Positions 24,246-32,317 of a stretch of 64,000 nt of DNA are shown piece after piece. The first letter of the stretch is position 1; every line of letters starts with the position of its first letter. The DNA is from CAZYVU01 sp964651435 (lineage in GTDB: Bacteria > Desulfobacterota > Syntrophorhabdia > Syntrophorhabdales > CAYQXL01), in contig CAZYVU010000011.1 of NCBI GenBank assembly GCA_964651435.1, positions 15,659 through 79,658 on the forward strand. The letters run 5' to 3'. Under the pieces are notes generated by a model. That model was not told where the DNA came from, ran no database searches, and was given only the letters and a program-made list of their open reading frames with translations. Position numbers and translations under genes: made by a program.

Positions 24246-26236
24246 TATTCGATGGCCACGGCCCTGAGTACCTCGTCTACCGTTGTCAATCCTTCCCGCA
24301 GCAGGTTGCAGGCGTATGTTTTCAGTGTCCTCATGCCGCTCCTGACAGCCTCTTCCTTAAGGGCCTGAGCATCGGCGCCGGCGGCGATAAGGTGGCGCAA
24401 GGTCTCCGTAACCGGCATGACCTCAAAGATGGCTATCCTGTTGCGGTAGCCTGTGTAGTTGCAGTTGGGGCAACCGGCGCCCTGACGCAGCGTGATGCCG
24501 GGCTCGAGCCCCAGATAGTCGATTGTCGTCCTGTCAGGTCTGTATTCCGTTGAGCAGCTTTCGCAAACCCGCCGGACGAGCCGCTGCGCCACGATTCCGA
24601 GCATTGAGGTGGCCAGGAGAAAGGGCTCGATGCCCATCTCGATGAGTCGCACGCAGGTCGACGGTGCATCGTTGGCGTGAAGGGTGGTGAAGACCAGGTG
24701 CCCTGTCAAGGCGGCCTCAATGGCAATCTTCGCCGTCTCCCGGTCCCGTGTCTCGCCGACCAGGAGGACATCGGGGTCTTGCCGGAGAAAGGCCCGCAAC
24801 ACCCGGGAAAAATCGAGCCCAATGTCGGGGTTCACCTGTACCTGATTGACGCCGTCGAGGTCGTACTCGATAGGATCTTCGACGGTGCATATGTTGACCT
24901 CGGGGCGGTTCAGTTCCGCAAGCGCGCTGTAGAGCGTCGTGGTCTTGCCCGAACCGGTGGGTCCCGTGACGTAGATGATGCCGTAGGGCTTCGAGATCAT
25001 CTCCCTGATGAGCCGAAGCGTCCTGCCGTCGGTTACGAAGCGTTCGAGGCTGAACGTCCCGCGTCCCTTGTCGAGAATCCTGATGACGATTTTTTCGCCG
25101 AATTTTGCAGGAATGGTCGAGACGCGGAAGTCGACGGAGCGGCCGTCGAGGCGCACGGTGATTCTGCCGTCCTGCGGGAGCCTCCGTTCCGTTATGTCGA
25201 GGCGCGAAAGGATTTTGATCCTGCTCGCCAGCGGGGGATAGACCTTCCTGGGTAAGGACTGGTGCTCATGGAGCACCCCGTCGACGCGGTAGCGGACGGC
25301 AAGGGCCTTTTCACGCGGTTCGAGATGGATGTCGCTTGCCCCTTTCTTGAGGGCGGCGGCGATGATGGTATTTGCCAGCCGGATGATGGGGGCGTCGTCC
25401 GCCTCCCGCTCAAGGTCGGAAATGGCCATATCCGTGTCGGGGTTTGTGTCCCCTATGTCTCTTAGCAGGTCGTCGGACGCCATGTCCTCGGGCAGGGGGC
25501 TGATGTGAGCCTCCTGAGACAGGTCACCTGCCGGACCACCGGTCCGTGACGCCGTCTCCATGAATCGCTCGAAGTCGTCGTCCGAAATGGCCACCGGCTC
25601 GATGGTGACAAAGCCCCTCAAGAACCTCTTCACATCGTCCAGCGCAGGAAGGTCGAGCGGATTGGTCATGGCGAGGAGGAGCGTGCCCCGGGACGCCGTC
25701 ACCGGAACGACCCTGTACTTCTGAAGAAGCTGGGGAGGGAGAAGTGATGCAACCTCAGTGGCCGGCGGGACGTTGGAAAGGGAGATGAAGTTGATGCCCC
25801 GTGCGGAGCTCAGATTGTCGAGCCTTTCCGCCAGTATCCTGTTGAGGGTGACGGCGAGGCTGGGGTTCTGCCCGAGAAAAAGCAGAAAGGCGTCACGATG
25901 AAGGACAAAGACCTCCACGGGCTCGTCGGCCGCCTGAACCGTTGCCGATCGGGGCCGGTCCGTGAGGAGCGCCATCTCACCGAAACAGTCGCCGGGTCCC
26001 AGGGTCGCTATGGTCAGGTCCACACCGAGCGACGATTCCCGCTTTTTCACAAGGACCCGTCCGGCCTTCACCAAGAAAAAGGAATCACCCGGCGCCCCCT
26101 CGCGCATGACGATGGCTCCCGGCGGGTAGACGGCCTCCCTCAGTTCGGCTGCGAGGGTGCCCACCTGCTCCCTTGAAAAGCCGTGAAACAGCTCCTGGCC
26201 TTCAAGGAAGGATACTCTGCCATCGTCGTTCTGCAT
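24245..26236 (-). CDS. gspE: GspE/PilB ATPase with N-terminal cyclic-nucleotide-binding domain
   Basis: 663 residues from ATG 26236, chosen because GGGGAG lies 6 bases before it; the ATG at 26251 has no ribosome site. Residues about 10-130 are a cNMP-binding-type domain (GDSFFLVKAGRVLV, GDCFGEMALLTDRPRSATV). A GspE N-terminal module (LLPPQLLQKYRVVPV) follows, then the secretion ATPase: Walker A GPTGSGKTTT near residue 424, Asp box, Walker B and a zinc-binding CESC...CPNC pair near the end. It powers pseudopilus or pilus assembly and is the likely partner of the secretin operon 20 kb away. The sensor domain suggests allosteric control by a small ligand. Confidence 0.9.
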   Translation of the reverse strand: MQNDDGRVSFLEGQELFHGFSREQVGTLAAELREAVYPPGAIVMREGAPGDSFFLVKAGRVLVKKRESSLGVDLTIATLGPGDCFGEMALLTDRPRSATVQAADEPVEVFVLHRDAFLLFLGQNPSLAVTLNRILAERLDNLSSARGINFISLSNVPPATEVASLLPPQLLQKYRVVPVTASRGTLLLAMTNPLDLPALDDVKRFLRGFVTIEPVAISDDDFERFMETASRTGGPAGDLSQEAHISPLPEDMASDDLLRDIGDTNPDTDMAISDLEREADDAPIIRLANTIIAAALKKGASDIHLEPREKALAVRYRVDGVLHEHQSLPRKVYPPLASRIKILSRLDITERRLPQDGRITVRLDGRSVDFRVSTIPAKFGEKIVIRILDKGRGTFSLERFVTDGRTLRLIREMISKPYGIIYVTGPTGSGKTTTLYSALAELNRPEVNICTVEDPIEYDLDGVNQVQVNPDIGLDFSRVLRAFLRQDPDVLLVGETRDRETAKIAIEAALTGHLVFTTLHANDAPSTCVRLIEMGIEPFLLATSMLGIVAQRLVRRVCESCSTEYRPDRTTIDYLGLEPGITLRQGAGCPNCNYTGYRNRIAIFEVMPVTETLRHLIAAGADAQALKEEAVRSGMRTLKTYACNLLREGLTTVDEVLRAVAIE

Positions 26237-26358
26237 GCAAGACTCCCCCATGTGTGCTGTCGTCTGAAGGAAAGACCATAGAAAACGTGGTTTTGTTTCG
26301 GTCTTGTCAGGATACCACAGCGCGGGGCGTCATTGCAAAGATTGCGGTCAGCCGGTAC

Positions 26359-27576
26359 TCAGTTGAGGAGGAGGGGTTTCGCCCTTCCTGTGAGCTGCTT
26401 GATGGCGTCCTTGAGGCCGTCGAGGGTGAGCTCGAACATAGGAAAGACCTTGCCGATGCTGTCGACGGTGTAGTGATTCCAGTAAGACTTGTGGGTGGGG
26501 TTGAGCCACACGGCGTGGGGAAAGTGCTGTTTGATCTTGATAAGCCATTCGACGCCCGGCTTGTCGTTGGTGTAAAAATAGTCGATGCAGCCATTGATAT
26601 CGAAGAGCTCCGAGTATGCCATTCTCGCGTCCCCGACAATAATTACCTTGTAACCGCTGTGATAGGTGCGGAAAAGCTTCTCCGTGGGGAGGTGCTTGTA
26701 ATTGGCCATGTCCTCGTAAATATCCTGATAGATGCAGTTGTGAAAGAAGTAGTATTTGAAGTCCTTGAAGTGATCGGTCTGGGAGGCTGCGGAAAAAAGG
26801 CGCTCGCATAGTTCCGTGTAGGGCAGCATGGATCCCCCCGTATCCATAAGCAGAAGGAGACGAACGGTGTTTTCCCGCGATTTGCCGAAGACAAGCTCGA
26901 TCTCGCCACCCTCTTTGGCTGTCTTGTCGATCGTCTGCTCCACATCGAGCTCCTCGAGGATGCCGTCCCGCTTTAGCTCCCGGAGCTTCTTCAGGGCCAT
27001 CTTGGTCTGCCGAACATCGAGGATAAGATCGTTCCGGTAATTCCTGAAGTGCCGTTCCCCGGCAACCTTGGCTGCCGACTGCATCCACGACTCTCCGCCG
27101 ACGCGGATGCCACCGGGGTGGTGTCCGTAAGCCCCGAAGGGCGATGTCCCTCCCGTGCCGATCCACTTGTGGCCGCCGTCATGGCGCTCCTTTTGCTCCT
27201 TCAGCCGCTCCTTGAACTGCCTCATGAGCTCTTCCATGTCGTGCTGTTTCCGGAACTCCTCGATCTGCTGCTGAAACTCGGCCATCTCATCGGGTGTAAG
27301 TCGAGGGAGACGATGGAGAGGGTTCTCCAGCCAGTCCATTACTTTGTCGAGCTCCACCGCCTCCGTTGCTATTCCGCCGAAATACTCCTGAAAGGCCAGA
27401 TCAAACTGGTCGTAAAAGGCCTCGCTCTTGACGAGAAATGCCCGGCCTACGTAATACAGGTGGTTGATGCTTGACTGGAAGTGCCCCTCGTAGAGGGCTT
27501 CCATAAAAGAGACCCACTCGGTGACAGAAACGGGCACACCTTTCTTCCTGAGCAGGTAGAAGAAACCTGTGAACAT
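26359..27576 (-). CDS. VWA-domain protein, CoxE family
   Basis: 405 residues. The C-terminal half holds a von Willebrand A domain with the MIDAS start LLLLMDTGGSM (about residue 243), and the N-terminal half is helical and charged (DEMAEFQQQIEEFRKQHDMEELM). MoxR ATPase plus VWA/CoxE protein pairs act together as a metal-dependent chaperone for enzyme maturation or complex assembly. The MoxR gene is immediately upstream with 3 bp between them. The client is not evident from neighbours. MIDAS has DTGGS rather than DxSGS, a usual CoxE-family variant. Confidence 0.85.
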   Translation of the reverse strand: MFTGFFYLLRKKGVPVSVTEWVSFMEALYEGHFQSSINHLYYVGRAFLVKSEAFYDQFDLAFQEYFGGIATEAVELDKVMDWLENPLHRLPRLTPDEMAEFQQQIEEFRKQHDMEELMRQFKERLKEQKERHDGGHKWIGTGGTSPFGAYGHHPGGIRVGGESWMQSAAKVAGERHFRNYRNDLILDVRQTKMALKKLRELKRDGILEELDVEQTIDKTAKEGGEIELVFGKSRENTVRLLLLMDTGGSMLPYTELCERLFSAASQTDHFKDFKYYFFHNCIYQDIYEDMANYKHLPTEKLFRTYHSGYKVIIVGDARMAYSELFDINGCIDYFYTNDKPGVEWLIKIKQHFPHAVWLNPTHKSYWNHYTVDSIGKVFPMFELTLDGLKDAIKQLTGRAKPLLLN

Positions 27577-27579
27577 CTG

Positions 27580-28443
27580 TTAGTAGCGCCTCCTGAAAGA
27601 AAAGCCACCGCCACCGCCGCTGCCGGTCGAGACCTTGACAAAGCGGTCCGTGTCCTGCTCGTTCTTGAGCAGCGTGCCGAGGAAGGGTATTTCAGAGGTA
27701 ATCTTGTCGGGATGGATGCCGCCGAGGGCCAGGGCCTTGATCCAATCAAGGAGCTCGCTCGTCGAAGGCTTTTTCTTCAGGCCGTCGACCTCGCGAATCC
27801 AGTAAAACTTCTTGATGGCCTCCCTGACAACCTTGCTTTCGATGTCCGGGTAGTGGACCTTGACGATCTTCTCCATCATCTCCTCGTCGGGAAACTCGAT
27901 GTAGTGAAAGATGCACCGTCTCAGGAAGGCGTCGGGAAGCTCTTTCTCGGAGTTGCTCGTGATGATGACGATGGGTCTATGCTTGGCCCTCACCTCCTCG
28001 TCCAGCTCGTGAATGTGAAAAGACATCTCGTCCAGCTCGTTAAGAAGGTCGTTGGGAAACTCGATGTCGGCCTTGTCTATCTCGTCGATGAGGAGCACGA
28101 CGCGCTCTTCGGACATGAACGCCTGGCCCAGCTTACCATGCTTAATGTAGAGGCGAATATCGGAGACGTCTTTATCTTTGAACCTGGCGTCGTTAAGCCT
28201 CTGAACGGTATCGTAAACGTAGAGGCCGTCCCGTGCCTTTGTTGTTGACTTGATGTTCCAAATGAGGATTTTTTTGGCAAGGGCCCTGGCGATACTATGG
28301 GCGAGAAGTGTCTTGCCCGTGCCCGGCTCCCCTTTTATGACGAGCGGTTTCCCAAGGGCTATGGCGACGTTGACGATCTCCATGAGGGCCTTGGAGGCGA
28401 TGTAGTCGTCGCTTCCCTTATAACCTTGACCAGATTGTGCCAT
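27580..28443 (-). CDS. MoxR-family AAA+ ATPase
   Basis: 287 residues from ATG 28443, which has AGGAGGAT 7 bases upstream. Walker A is GEPGTGKT (38-45) and Walker B is VVLLIDEIDKAD, with sensor-1 IVIITSNSEKELPDAFLRRC. The C-terminus is a lid domain followed by a Gly/Arg tail. It works with the adjacent VWA protein. A well-formed promoter and a Rex-like dyad lie upstream, so the pair may respond to cellular redox state. Confidence 0.9.
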   Translation of the reverse strand: MAQSGQGYKGSDDYIASKALMEIVNVAIALGKPLVIKGEPGTGKTLLAHSIARALAKKILIWNIKSTTKARDGLYVYDTVQRLNDARFKDKDVSDIRLYIKHGKLGQAFMSEERVVLLIDEIDKADIEFPNDLLNELDEMSFHIHELDEEVRAKHRPIVIITSNSEKELPDAFLRRCIFHYIEFPDEEMMEKIVKVHYPDIESKVVREAIKKFYWIREVDGLKKKPSTSELLDWIKALALGGIHPDKITSEIPFLGTLLKNEQDTDRFVKVSTGSGGGGGFSFRRRY

Positions 28444-28462
28444 TCGCGATCCTCCTGACAGT

Positions 28463-28480
28463 AAGTGAAAAATGTCACTA
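28463..28480 (-). promoter_or_regulatory. Rex-like operator in front of moxR
   Basis: On the minus strand TAGTGACATTTTTCACTT matches the Rex consensus TTGTGAAWWWWTTCACAA at 14 of 18 positions. It begins just after the -10 element, where a repressor would block transcription. Confidence 0.5.
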
Positions 28481-28482
28481 AT

Positions 28483-28511
28483 AGTATAAGGTTTGCCTCC
28501 TCTATTGTCAA
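28483..28511 (-). promoter_or_regulatory. Sigma-70 promoter of the moxR-VWA operon
   Basis: On the minus strand TTGACA (28506-28511), 17-bp spacer, TATACT (28483-28488). Confidence 0.75.
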
Positions 28512-28591
28512 TGAAGGTGATTACTTGCATATTTGGAGAAGCCTGCTATAAGTGAGAATAAGAGCGCGATCATATGAAGGGAGGCAGTACC

Positions 28592-28780
28592 ATGGTGACA
28601 GTCCAACTGAATGAGGAAGAGGCAAAGGTATTGCAGAACATCCTGGAAAACTATCACTCGCACCTGAGACTGGAGATTGTGGGAACGTACAAGAGGGAGT
28701 TCCGGCAAGCCCTGAAGGACAGGGAGAAGTTCCTGAACGAGATCATCGGACGGCTGGAAAAGGCGAGGGAGGTGTCCTGA
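28592..28780 (+). CDS. Small conserved-type protein, unknown function
   Basis: 62 residues from ATG 28592, with GGGAGG (28580-28585) before it; the ATG at 28574 is upstream of this ribosome site. The protein is almost entirely amphipathic helix, rich in Glu, Lys and Arg (LNEEEAKVLQNILENYHSHLRLEIVGT). It looks like the short helical proteins common in deltaproteobacterial genomes, but I cannot name a family. It is divergent from moxR. Confidence 0.7.
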   Translation: MVTVQLNEEEAKVLQNILENYHSHLRLEIVGTYKREFRQALKDREKFLNEIIGRLEKAREVS

Positions 28781-28795
28781 AAACAAACTTTTCTA

Positions 28796-28824
28796 TTGAC
28801 AGAAAGTTATATTTTCAATTAAAT
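28796..28824 (+). promoter_or_regulatory. Putative promoter of the attenuated aminotransferase leader
   Basis: TTGACA (28796-28801), a 17-bp spacer and TTAAAT (28819-28824). The predicted RNA starts near 28831. Confidence 0.55.
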
Positions 28825-28848
28825 ATCGGTATGGATATGGAGAAGGCA

Positions 28849-28914
28849 ATGTCAGCAATCGATTTTGGTTACTTTTACTTTAGGAACTCGCACCCGGGCA
28901 TACTCGCGCTCTGA
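28849..28914 (+). CDS. Aromatic-rich leader peptide (candidate attenuator)
   Basis: A 21-codon frame, MSAIDFGYFYFRNSHPGILAL, starting at ATG 28849 with GGAG six bases before it (in-frame ATGs at 28831 and 28837 would lengthen it). Five of the six residues 6-11 are Phe or Tyr, as in leader peptides that sense charged tRNA-Phe/Tyr. The stop is 10 bp before a strong terminator hairpin and the first downstream gene is an aminotransferase. GCACCC within the peptide (28890-28895) can pair with GGGTGC (28932-28937) in the terminator, offering an antiterminator. Confidence 0.5.
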   Translation: MSAIDFGYFYFRNSHPGILAL

Positions 28915-28924
28915 ATGAGCTTGA

Positions 28925-28957
28925 GGGCCATGGGTGCAAGCCCATGGTCCTTTTTTT
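28925..28957 (+). terminator. Terminator 1 (candidate attenuator)
   Basis: A 10-bp stem with one G-U pair (arms 28925-28934 and 28941-28950), 6-base loop and seven T residues. It lies between the leader peptide and the aminotransferase gene. Confidence 0.85.
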
Positions 28958-28963
28958 GTGTCG

Positions 28964-28991
28964 GGCCATGGCGGTGACCATGGCCTTTTTT
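28964..28991 (+). terminator. Terminator 2, tandem
   Basis: GGCCATGG (28964-28971) pairs with CCATGGCC (28978-28985) over a 6-base loop and is followed by six T. Its arms nearly repeat those of terminator 1. It ends only 18 bp before the aminotransferase start codon, so read-through must be regulated or translation needs RNA made past it. Confidence 0.82.
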
Positions 28992-29008
28992 GTTTCCTGG
29001 AGGATGGC

Positions 29009-30199
29009 ATGATTGTGTCGCGCAACGTACAAAGACAGATGGAAGAAACAGGGTGGATCAGAAGGATGTTCGAGGAAGGCATCATGATGAAGAAGACCTA
29101 CGGAGAAGACAGGGTCTTCGATTTCTCGCTGGGCAACCCCGTGGTGGAGCCGCCCGGAAAGCTGAAAGAGGCACTCCTCGATGCCCTTCGGGAGCCGTCG
29201 CCGGGGATGCACCGGTACATGCCCAACAACGGGTTCGAGGGCGTGCGGGCCGATATCGCCGACTATCTCAGGGGTCGCTACGGCCAAGATTTTTCGGCCA
29301 AACACATCTACATGACGGCGGGAAGTGCCGGCGGCCTCAATATACTCTTGAAGAGCATGCTCGGCAAGGGCGACGAGGTTATTGTCCCTTCGCCGTACTT
29401 TATGGAGTTTAAATATTACATAGAGAGTCATGGCGGGATAATCCGGACCGTCGATGCGGACGACGAGTTTCAAATAGATGTTGCGGCGATCGATCGTGCG
29501 ATTACAAGGAAGACAAAGGCCATCATCCTCAACAGCCCGAACAACCCGACGGGCGTTGTGTACCGTGAGGACAGGCTGAGGGAGCTTGCGGCACTTCTCT
29601 ACGGACACCGGGAGAAGGGCAGGACAATCTATCTCATTACGGACGATGCTTACCGAAAGGTGGTCTACGAAGGTATGGAGTTGCCCAACGTCTTTGCGCT
29701 CTACGACTTCACCGTGTCGGTGACGTCGCACTCAAAGGACCTGGCCCTGCCGGGGGAGCGAATCGGGTACATGGCCATCTCCCCGCAGATTGCCGAGGTG
29801 GATCAACTGGTTTCCGCCCTTATGTTTTCGAGCCGTGCCTTGGGCTTCGTCAACGCCCCGGCCCTGTTTCAGCGGGTTGTGGGCAAATTCCAGAACAATT
29901 CGGTGGATATCAAGGACTACGAGGCGAAAAGGGACGTGCTCTATGACACCTTGATAGAGGCGGGGTTTCATTGCACCAAGCCTATGGGCGCCTTCTATCT
30001 CTTTCCGCGGTCGCCCATCGAAGACGAGGTTGAGTTTGTTCGGGAGTTGCAGCGCGAGGAAAGGATTCTGGTCGTTCCGGGAAGGGGTTTCGGCAAGAAG
30101 GGTTATTTCAGAATTGCCTACTGTGTCCCCATGGAAAAGATTACCGGTGCCCTGGATGGGCTTAGGCGCACCGGCGAACGCTATAACTTAAAGGGGTAG
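29009..30199 (+). CDS. PLP-dependent class I/II aminotransferase (copy 1)
   Basis: 396 residues from ATG 29009 with GGAGG 5 bases before it. The fold-type I features are visible: SPNNPTGVVY (substrate/PLP Asn-Pro), the DDAYR motif with PLP-contacting Asp/Tyr, and the Schiff-base Lys in SHSKDLALPGERIGY. The family includes aspartate and aromatic aminotransferases; the exact amino acid cannot be read. The upstream leader peptide rich in Phe/Tyr hints at aromatic substrates. It is followed 4 bp later by a close paralogue. Confidence 0.88.
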   Translation: MIVSRNVQRQMEETGWIRRMFEEGIMMKKTYGEDRVFDFSLGNPVVEPPGKLKEALLDALREPSPGMHRYMPNNGFEGVRADIADYLRGRYGQDFSAKHIYMTAGSAGGLNILLKSMLGKGDEVIVPSPYFMEFKYYIESHGGIIRTVDADDEFQIDVAAIDRAITRKTKAIILNSPNNPTGVVYREDRLRELAALLYGHREKGRTIYLITDDAYRKVVYEGMELPNVFALYDFTVSVTSHSKDLALPGERIGYMAISPQIAEVDQLVSALMFSSRALGFVNAPALFQRVVGKFQNNSVDIKDYEAKRDVLYDTLIEAGFHCTKPMGAFYLFPRSPIEDEVEFVRELQREERILVVPGRGFGKKGYFRIAYCVPMEKITGALDGLRRTGERYNLKG

Positions 30200-30203
30200 T
30201 GCC

Positions 30204-31388
30204 ATGCCAATTTCACGAAAGATTTCAGCCCTTATGAAGGATTCTTCCTGGATCAGGGCTATGTTTGAGGAAGGCGAGAAACTGAAGAAGAAATACGGAC
30301 CGGAGAATGTCTTCGATTTTTCTCTGGGAAACCCTATCGCGGAGCCGCCGAAGGAACTGAAGGAGGAACTGCTCCGCATCGTCACGTCGGATGCCCGTGG
30401 AATGCACAGGTACATGACGAACAGCGGCTACGAGGAGGTGAGGGAGAGCATTGCCCTTTTTCACGCCGGAAAGACGGGCCTGCCTTTCACAAGGGACCAC
30501 ATCGTTATGACCGTCGGCTCGGCCGGGGGGCTGAACGTTGCCCTGAAGGCCATTCTCGATCCCGGCGATGAGGTGATAGTCCCCCGTCCGTACTTCGTTG
30601 AGTTTCGTTTCTACATAGAAAATCATGCAGGTTCTATGGTGCTCGTGGACAGCCGCGAAGATTTTCAGCTCGACATCGAAAAGATTCGCCAGGCCATAAC
30701 GCGAAAAACGAAGGCCATTATCGTCAACTCTCCCCACAACCCCACGGGCGTGGTCTATTCGGAGGAGACCCTGAAGGCCCTCGTCGCCCTTCTCGAAGAG
30801 CGGAAGAAGAAGGGCCACAGGATCTACCTTATCTCTGATGAGGCCTACCGCAAGATTGTTTACGACGGCGCACCGTTCCCGAACCTTTTCAGGCTCTACG
30901 ATGAGACGATTGTCATTACGTCCCACTCGAAAGACCTTGCACTGCCGGGGGAGCGCATCGGCTATGTGGCTGCCTCTCCGCTCATCAAAAACGGACGGGC
31001 CCTCATGGATGCCATGATCTTTGCCAACAGGATTCTGGGGTTTATCAACGCCCCGGCCATGATGCAGCGGCTTGTGGGTAAGTTTCAGGAAAACAGCATC
31101 GACATAGCCGACTACCAGAGGAAGCGCGACCTGCTCTGTGGCATACTCACCGGGGCGGGCTATGAGGTCGTCAAGCCCATGGGGGCCTTCTACGTTTTTC
31201 CGAAATCACCCATGGCCGACGACGTGCAGTTCATTCGGGCCCTGCAGAGGCACCATATACTGGCCGTGCCGGGAGTGGGGTTCGGAACGCCGGGGTATTT
31301 CCGTCTCGCCTACTGCGTCGACACCACTGTGATAGAGCGGTCTGCACCGTATTTTGTGGAGGCAATAGAGGACGTGCGGCGGGGTTAG
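30204..31388 (+). CDS. PLP-dependent class I/II aminotransferase (copy 2)
   Basis: 394 residues. It is collinear with the preceding protein throughout: both share FDFSLGNP, GMHRYM, GSAGGLN, the ITRKTKAII stretch, NPTGVVY, and the identical PLP-lysine segment SHSKDLALPGERIGY, so the pair arose by tandem duplication. The gap between the two genes is 4 bp and they must be co-transcribed. Divergence is spread through the protein, arguing for an old duplication with separate substrates. Its end overlaps convergent bioD by 4 bp. Confidence 0.88.
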   Translation: MPISRKISALMKDSSWIRAMFEEGEKLKKKYGPENVFDFSLGNPIAEPPKELKEELLRIVTSDARGMHRYMTNSGYEEVRESIALFHAGKTGLPFTRDHIVMTVGSAGGLNVALKAILDPGDEVIVPRPYFVEFRFYIENHAGSMVLVDSREDFQLDIEKIRQAITRKTKAIIVNSPHNPTGVVYSEETLKALVALLEERKKKGHRIYLISDEAYRKIVYDGAPFPNLFRLYDETIVITSHSKDLALPGERIGYVAASPLIKNGRALMDAMIFANRILGFINAPAMMQRLVGKFQENSIDIADYQRKRDLLCGILTGAGYEVVKPMGAFYVFPKSPMADDVQFIRALQRHHILAVPGVGFGTPGYFRLAYCVDTTVIERSAPYFVEAIEDVRRG

Positions 31389-32101
31389 AGCGCGGCGAGG
31401 ATCTTGTCTGTGTCGATGTGGCGGGCGAAGGCTTCCGCCAGCAGGGCCCGGTCGACCTGTCCTCCCAGGAGGCCCTTTCGGTGGGGGAAAGTGCCGAGAA
31501 GGGGCACATCGAGATAGTGCTTCAGAACCTCGGGATTTGTCTTGGCCGCCAGGTCTCCTGCACCCTCCGTATCATTGAGAATGACGCCGATGACGGGGAC
31601 GTCGTGGGATTTGAGGTAACGGCAGGTAAGGAGCGTGTGGTTGATGGTGCCGAGGCCCAACCGGGAGACAACGATGACAGGGGCCTTCCACCGCTTGATG
31701 AGGTCGAGGTAGAAGAAACCGTCTTTGATGGGAACGAGAATGCCTCCGGCCCCTTCCACAATGGTTACGTCGTGTCCCGCCAGAATGGTACGGTATATCT
31801 TGTCGAGCACGTCAAGATCGATGGAGACCCCGGCTATCATTGCGGCCACTTCCGGAGCAAGGGGCGCTTCAAAGGTGTAGGGGCTGACCATGTCAAGATC
31901 GTCTGTGCTTCCCGACGCCTCTTTAAGGCAAATTGCGTCCCAGGGGAGAGAATCCTTGTCGCGCTTCGCCAGTCCGCTCTCAAAGGGCTTCATGACGCCT
32001 ACGTTGAGTCCCTTGGAGACGGAGAGAAAAGCGGACAGCGATGCCCCTATGTGGGTCTTGCCCACGCCCGTATCCGTTCCTGTGATAAATAGCGGTTTCA
32101 T
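31385..32101 (-). CDS. bioD: Dethiobiotin synthase BioD
   Basis: 238 residues. The ATP-binding GTDTGVGKT (8-16) and the VEGAGGILVPI motif are diagnostic. BioD closes the ureido ring of dethiobiotin from 7,8-diaminopelargonate, CO2 and ATP in the cytosol. No other bio gene is nearby. Its ATG overlaps the stop of the DUF350-like gene by 1 bp (TGATG), placing it in the rex operon, an unusual location that could tie biotin supply to redox state. Confidence 0.93.
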   Translation of the reverse strand: MKPLFITGTDTGVGKTHIGASLSAFLSVSKGLNVGVMKPFESGLAKRDKDSLPWDAICLKEASGSTDDLDMVSPYTFEAPLAPEVAAMIAGVSIDLDVLDKIYRTILAGHDVTIVEGAGGILVPIKDGFFYLDLIKRWKAPVIVVSRLGLGTINHTLLTCRYLKSHDVPVIGVILNDTEGAGDLAAKTNPEVLKHYLDVPLLGTFPHRKGLLGGQVDRALLAEAFARHIDTDKILAAL

Positions 32102-32310
32102 CAGCGGACGATGGACGATAAGAGTATGGCGAGGCCGATAAAGACGGAGGCGAAGACGATGGCGAGCCCTATGTTCCCATCCTCGCCAATCTGTTTCTCA
32201 AAGCTCGGTGACAGCGAGGCCCCGACCACCTTCATGGATACAAGGACGATGAGCATGTACGCCGCCGCATAAACGAACATGCTGATAATGGTCTCGATGG
32301 TCTTCCACAT
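32101..32310 (-). CDS. DUF350-like small membrane protein
   Basis: 69 residues with two hydrophobic segments (about 8-29 and 47-67) and GNIGLAIVFASVFIGLAI, matching the GNxAxAI pattern of DUF350 (YjfL) proteins. The function of the family is unknown. It lies between rex and bioD with 7 bp and a 1-bp overlap, respectively, and no clear ribosome site of its own, so translational coupling is likely. Confidence 0.65.
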   Translation of the reverse strand: MWKTIETIISMFVYAAAYMLIVLVSMKVVGASLSPSFEKQIGEDGNIGLAIVFASVFIGLAILLSSIVR

Positions 32311-32317
32311 AGAGAAT

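Noticed and set aside
28934..29008. Upstream extension of the first aminotransferase through the terminators.
   Set aside because: The extra codons are made of the terminator hairpins; ATG 29009 has a proper GGAGG site and matches the start of the paralogue.
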